Origin: RGIG4034 sp045576455
GTDB lineage: Bacteria; Bacillota; Clostridia; Lachnospirales; Lachnospiraceae
Direction of reading: 5' to 3'
Length of the DNA stretch: 64,000 nucleotides
Assembly (NCBI GenBank): GCA_045576455.1
Contig: JAZNGM010000031.1
Coordinates: 58,326-122,325 of the forward strand
Part shown: piece by piece, positions 62,627 through 64,000 of the stretch
Layout: the number at the start of each line of letters is the position of its first letter
Numbering within the stretch: the stretch's first letter is position 1
Notes under the pieces: model-generated
What the model was told of the DNA's origin: nothing
Databases searched by the model: none
What the model saw: the letters and a program-made list of their open reading frames with translations, nothing else
Program-made: the position numbers and the translations under genes

Positions 62627-63838
62627 ATGAAAAAAATCAAAAAAGCGTTAGTGCTTTTTATGGCTATGATTATGCTTATCAGCGTAACGGCTTGTGGCAA
62701 TGATGCGTCAAAAGATACAGGTAAAGATGCCAATCAGGAGCAGAATGTTGATCTATCTTCCACAGATGATAATAAGGAGTCTGATAATACAAGAGATACT
62801 CAAAATGTACCGGATACAAGTGATGACAGTAACGCAGGTGGAGCTGTAGTTGAAAAAGATACAAGAACACCACAGGAATGTGCGGCTATTGTGTTAAAGG
62901 CGTACAAGGAGCTTGATCTTGAGACATTGGCACCATTTTTATCAGAGGATTCTTATGAACAGGCGGAAGCTGTATTCTCATATATTAAGAGCAATCCCGA
63001 AGATAAGGCATTCTGGGATAACACAATAGGCTCTGCGATATATTTTGAAGAGTCAGATGTTCTTTTGGTAAAAAGTGTTGATTACATAGAAGCAAGATGG
63101 TATGGTGATGCTGCCGAAAATAATGAGGCTATTCCGGAAGAAGAATCAGAAGATTTTTCGGTTGCATATTTGGACGCTATCTATAACAATTATTATGAAG
63201 AGGCACCATACGAGGTTGCATATAGAGTGTCCGATACCATTATATCAGTAAAAGACGAGGGCAATAACAAGGCAGTATTCAATAAAATTCCATATGTGTT
63301 TGGATGCGATGAGTTAAGATATGTGTTTTCAAGCCATTCATACTATACGAGGGAAAAACTTCGTGCAGCAATTCTATTAAATGCGGCAGATTGTTTCGCT
63401 TTGGGATTTGATTATATTGCGAAAGATATTCCGGACTATAAGGACCTTTTAGCGAAGGATTTAGATAAGTTTGTTGCAATTCTTGATGAAACGGCAGAAG
63501 AAGATCCAAGCGGTATTTTTTATCATGCTTATACGCATTATATAAAGGATGAGAACAACAGGGCACTTTTACAGAAGTTTTTTGATGAGGAATGTATTGT
63601 GCTTAGGGATTTAAGCAGTATTACACTATTCCTTCCTATTGATTTGAACAGTACATACGTATATAAAAGACAGGTAAAGGAAAATGACAAGGCTACAATT
63701 ACAAGCATGGGGATTAAGCTTGTAACAAAGCATAATGTATTTAGTTTCCCTGATATGGGCAATAATTTCTCCGCATATTATGACTTAACGGAACGTGCGG
63801 TAGAAAGAGGAATTATCGAGAAAGTTTCATATTTTTAG
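62627..63838 (+). CDS. Large lipoprotein of unknown function
   Basis: A 403-residue lipoprotein with a signal peptide and lipobox VTAC (near residue 23), a Ser/Thr/Asp/Asn linker to about residue 80, and a mostly helical acidic globular region (about 85-400) I do not recognise. A possible NTF2-like unit starts at PQECAAIVLKAYKELDLETLAPFL. AGAGGAAA lies before the ATG. It stands alone with a strong terminator, so it is probably monocistronic. It may bind a ligand at the cell surface, but no function is assigned. Confidence 0.7.
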   Translation: MKKIKKALVLFMAMIMLISVTACGNDASKDTGKDANQEQNVDLSSTDDNKESDNTRDTQNVPDTSDDSNAGGAVVEKDTRTPQECAAIVLKAYKELDLETLAPFLSEDSYEQAEAVFSYIKSNPEDKAFWDNTIGSAIYFEESDVLLVKSVDYIEARWYGDAAENNEAIPEEESEDFSVAYLDAIYNNYYEEAPYEVAYRVSDTIISVKDEGNNKAVFNKIPYVFGCDELRYVFSSHSYYTREKLRAAILLNAADCFALGFDYIAKDIPDYKDLLAKDLDKFVAILDETAEEDPSGIFYHAYTHYIKDENNRALLQKFFDEECIVLRDLSSITLFLPIDLNSTYVYKRQVKENDKATITSMGIKLVTKHNVFSFPDMGNNFSAYYDLTERAVERGIIEKVSYF

Positions 63839-63858
63839 AAAATAAGAAAAGAGTTATT

Positions 63859-63898
63859 AAACCGTTGTAATGGATTGGTTTCTGTTACAACGGTTTTT
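63859..63898 (+). terminator. Rho-independent terminator
   Basis: AAACCGTTGTAA (63859-63870) pairs perfectly with TTACAACGGTTT (63885-63896), followed by T-rich sequence. Confidence 0.92.
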
Positions 63899-63959
63899 AA
63901 TTAATGTTTAAAAGCTTAAAGTACTTTTTACGACCTCATTAGAATTGAGAAAATGGTTA

Positions 63960-63999
63960 TTGACAAAAACTGGAACATAGTGATATCATAATGATATCA
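63960..63999 (+). promoter_or_regulatory. Promoter with twin TGATATCA operator half-sites
   Basis: TTGACA (63960-63965), an 18-bp spacer and TATCAT (63984-63989). TGATATCA occurs at 63981-63988 and again at 63992-63999; each is itself a palindrome and together they form a 19-bp symmetric element overlapping the -10. It should control a gene just right of the window. Confidence 0.7.
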
Positions 64000-64000
64000 A

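Overview
The window looks like chromosomal DNA from a low-GC Gram-positive anaerobe, most likely a gut or rumen member of the Lachnospiraceae (Clostridia). This is inferred from gene content and order: era, a YqzL-like gene, recO, a lipoprotein, glyQS and ppdK in a row; a giant 2-hydroxyacyl-CoA dehydratase activase-like protein; many small lipoproteins with AGGAGG-type ribosome sites; and an abundance of intracellular glycoside hydrolases. No rRNA, tRNA, IS element, phage or CRISPR array is visible. Nearly all genes are on the + strand; the two exceptions are the activase-like gene (4726-8958) and a CoA transferase (52723-54252).

Region 1 (1-22.9 kb) is mostly housekeeping: the end of an rluF-type gene, ligA, metA (the Glu111, acetyl-CoA type), a DUF308 membrane protein, a HAD hydrolase, the 1410-residue activase, a rhomboid-like membrane protein, a degenerate sigma-70-like protein with a small partner, a DUF4358 lipoprotein, an M16C peptidase, a DUF4349 lipoprotein overlapping era by up to 112 nt, yqzL, recO, glyQS and ppdK.

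Region 2 (23-42.3 kb) is accessory. It holds a Phd/ParE-type toxin-antitoxin pair, a methyltransferase, an L-rhamnose catabolic block (AraC regulator, rhaB, rhaA, rhaD and a GH106-like enzyme), small orphan genes, a GH29 fucosidase, crcB, a double-HTH MerR regulator next to an esterase and an APH-fold kinase, and a TetR regulator with a perfect 14-4-14 operator followed by an M23 peptidase. gpmI and a DUF1295 membrane enzyme follow.

Region 3 (42.3-59.1 kb) is dominated by glycan degradation: GH36, GH120, a second GH106-like enzyme, then (after a CHASE2-HD-GYP/FecR signalling pair and a CoA transferase) a large lipoprotein with GH97, CBM and GH43 modules, followed by a stand-alone cytoplasmic near-copy of its GH43 domain. 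The likely logic is surface trimming by the lipoprotein and cytoplasmic processing of imported rhamnose-, fucose-, galactose- and xylose/arabinose-containing oligosaccharides. No sugar transporter lies in the window.

Region 4 (59.1-64 kb) holds a transmembrane Ser/Thr kinase-like protein with a downstream small HTH-like protein, an orphan degenerate CbiET-like protein, a lipoprotein, and at the right edge a promoter with two TGATATCA palindromes for a gene outside the window.

The best candidates for something undescribed are the sigma-like protein that has lost its promoter-melting region, the kinase/HTH pair, the orphan CbiET-like protein, the non-catalytic rhomboid-like protein with a cysteine/histidine tail, and the short cytoplasmic GH106-like pair. 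All annotation is from reading the sequence; no database search was run.
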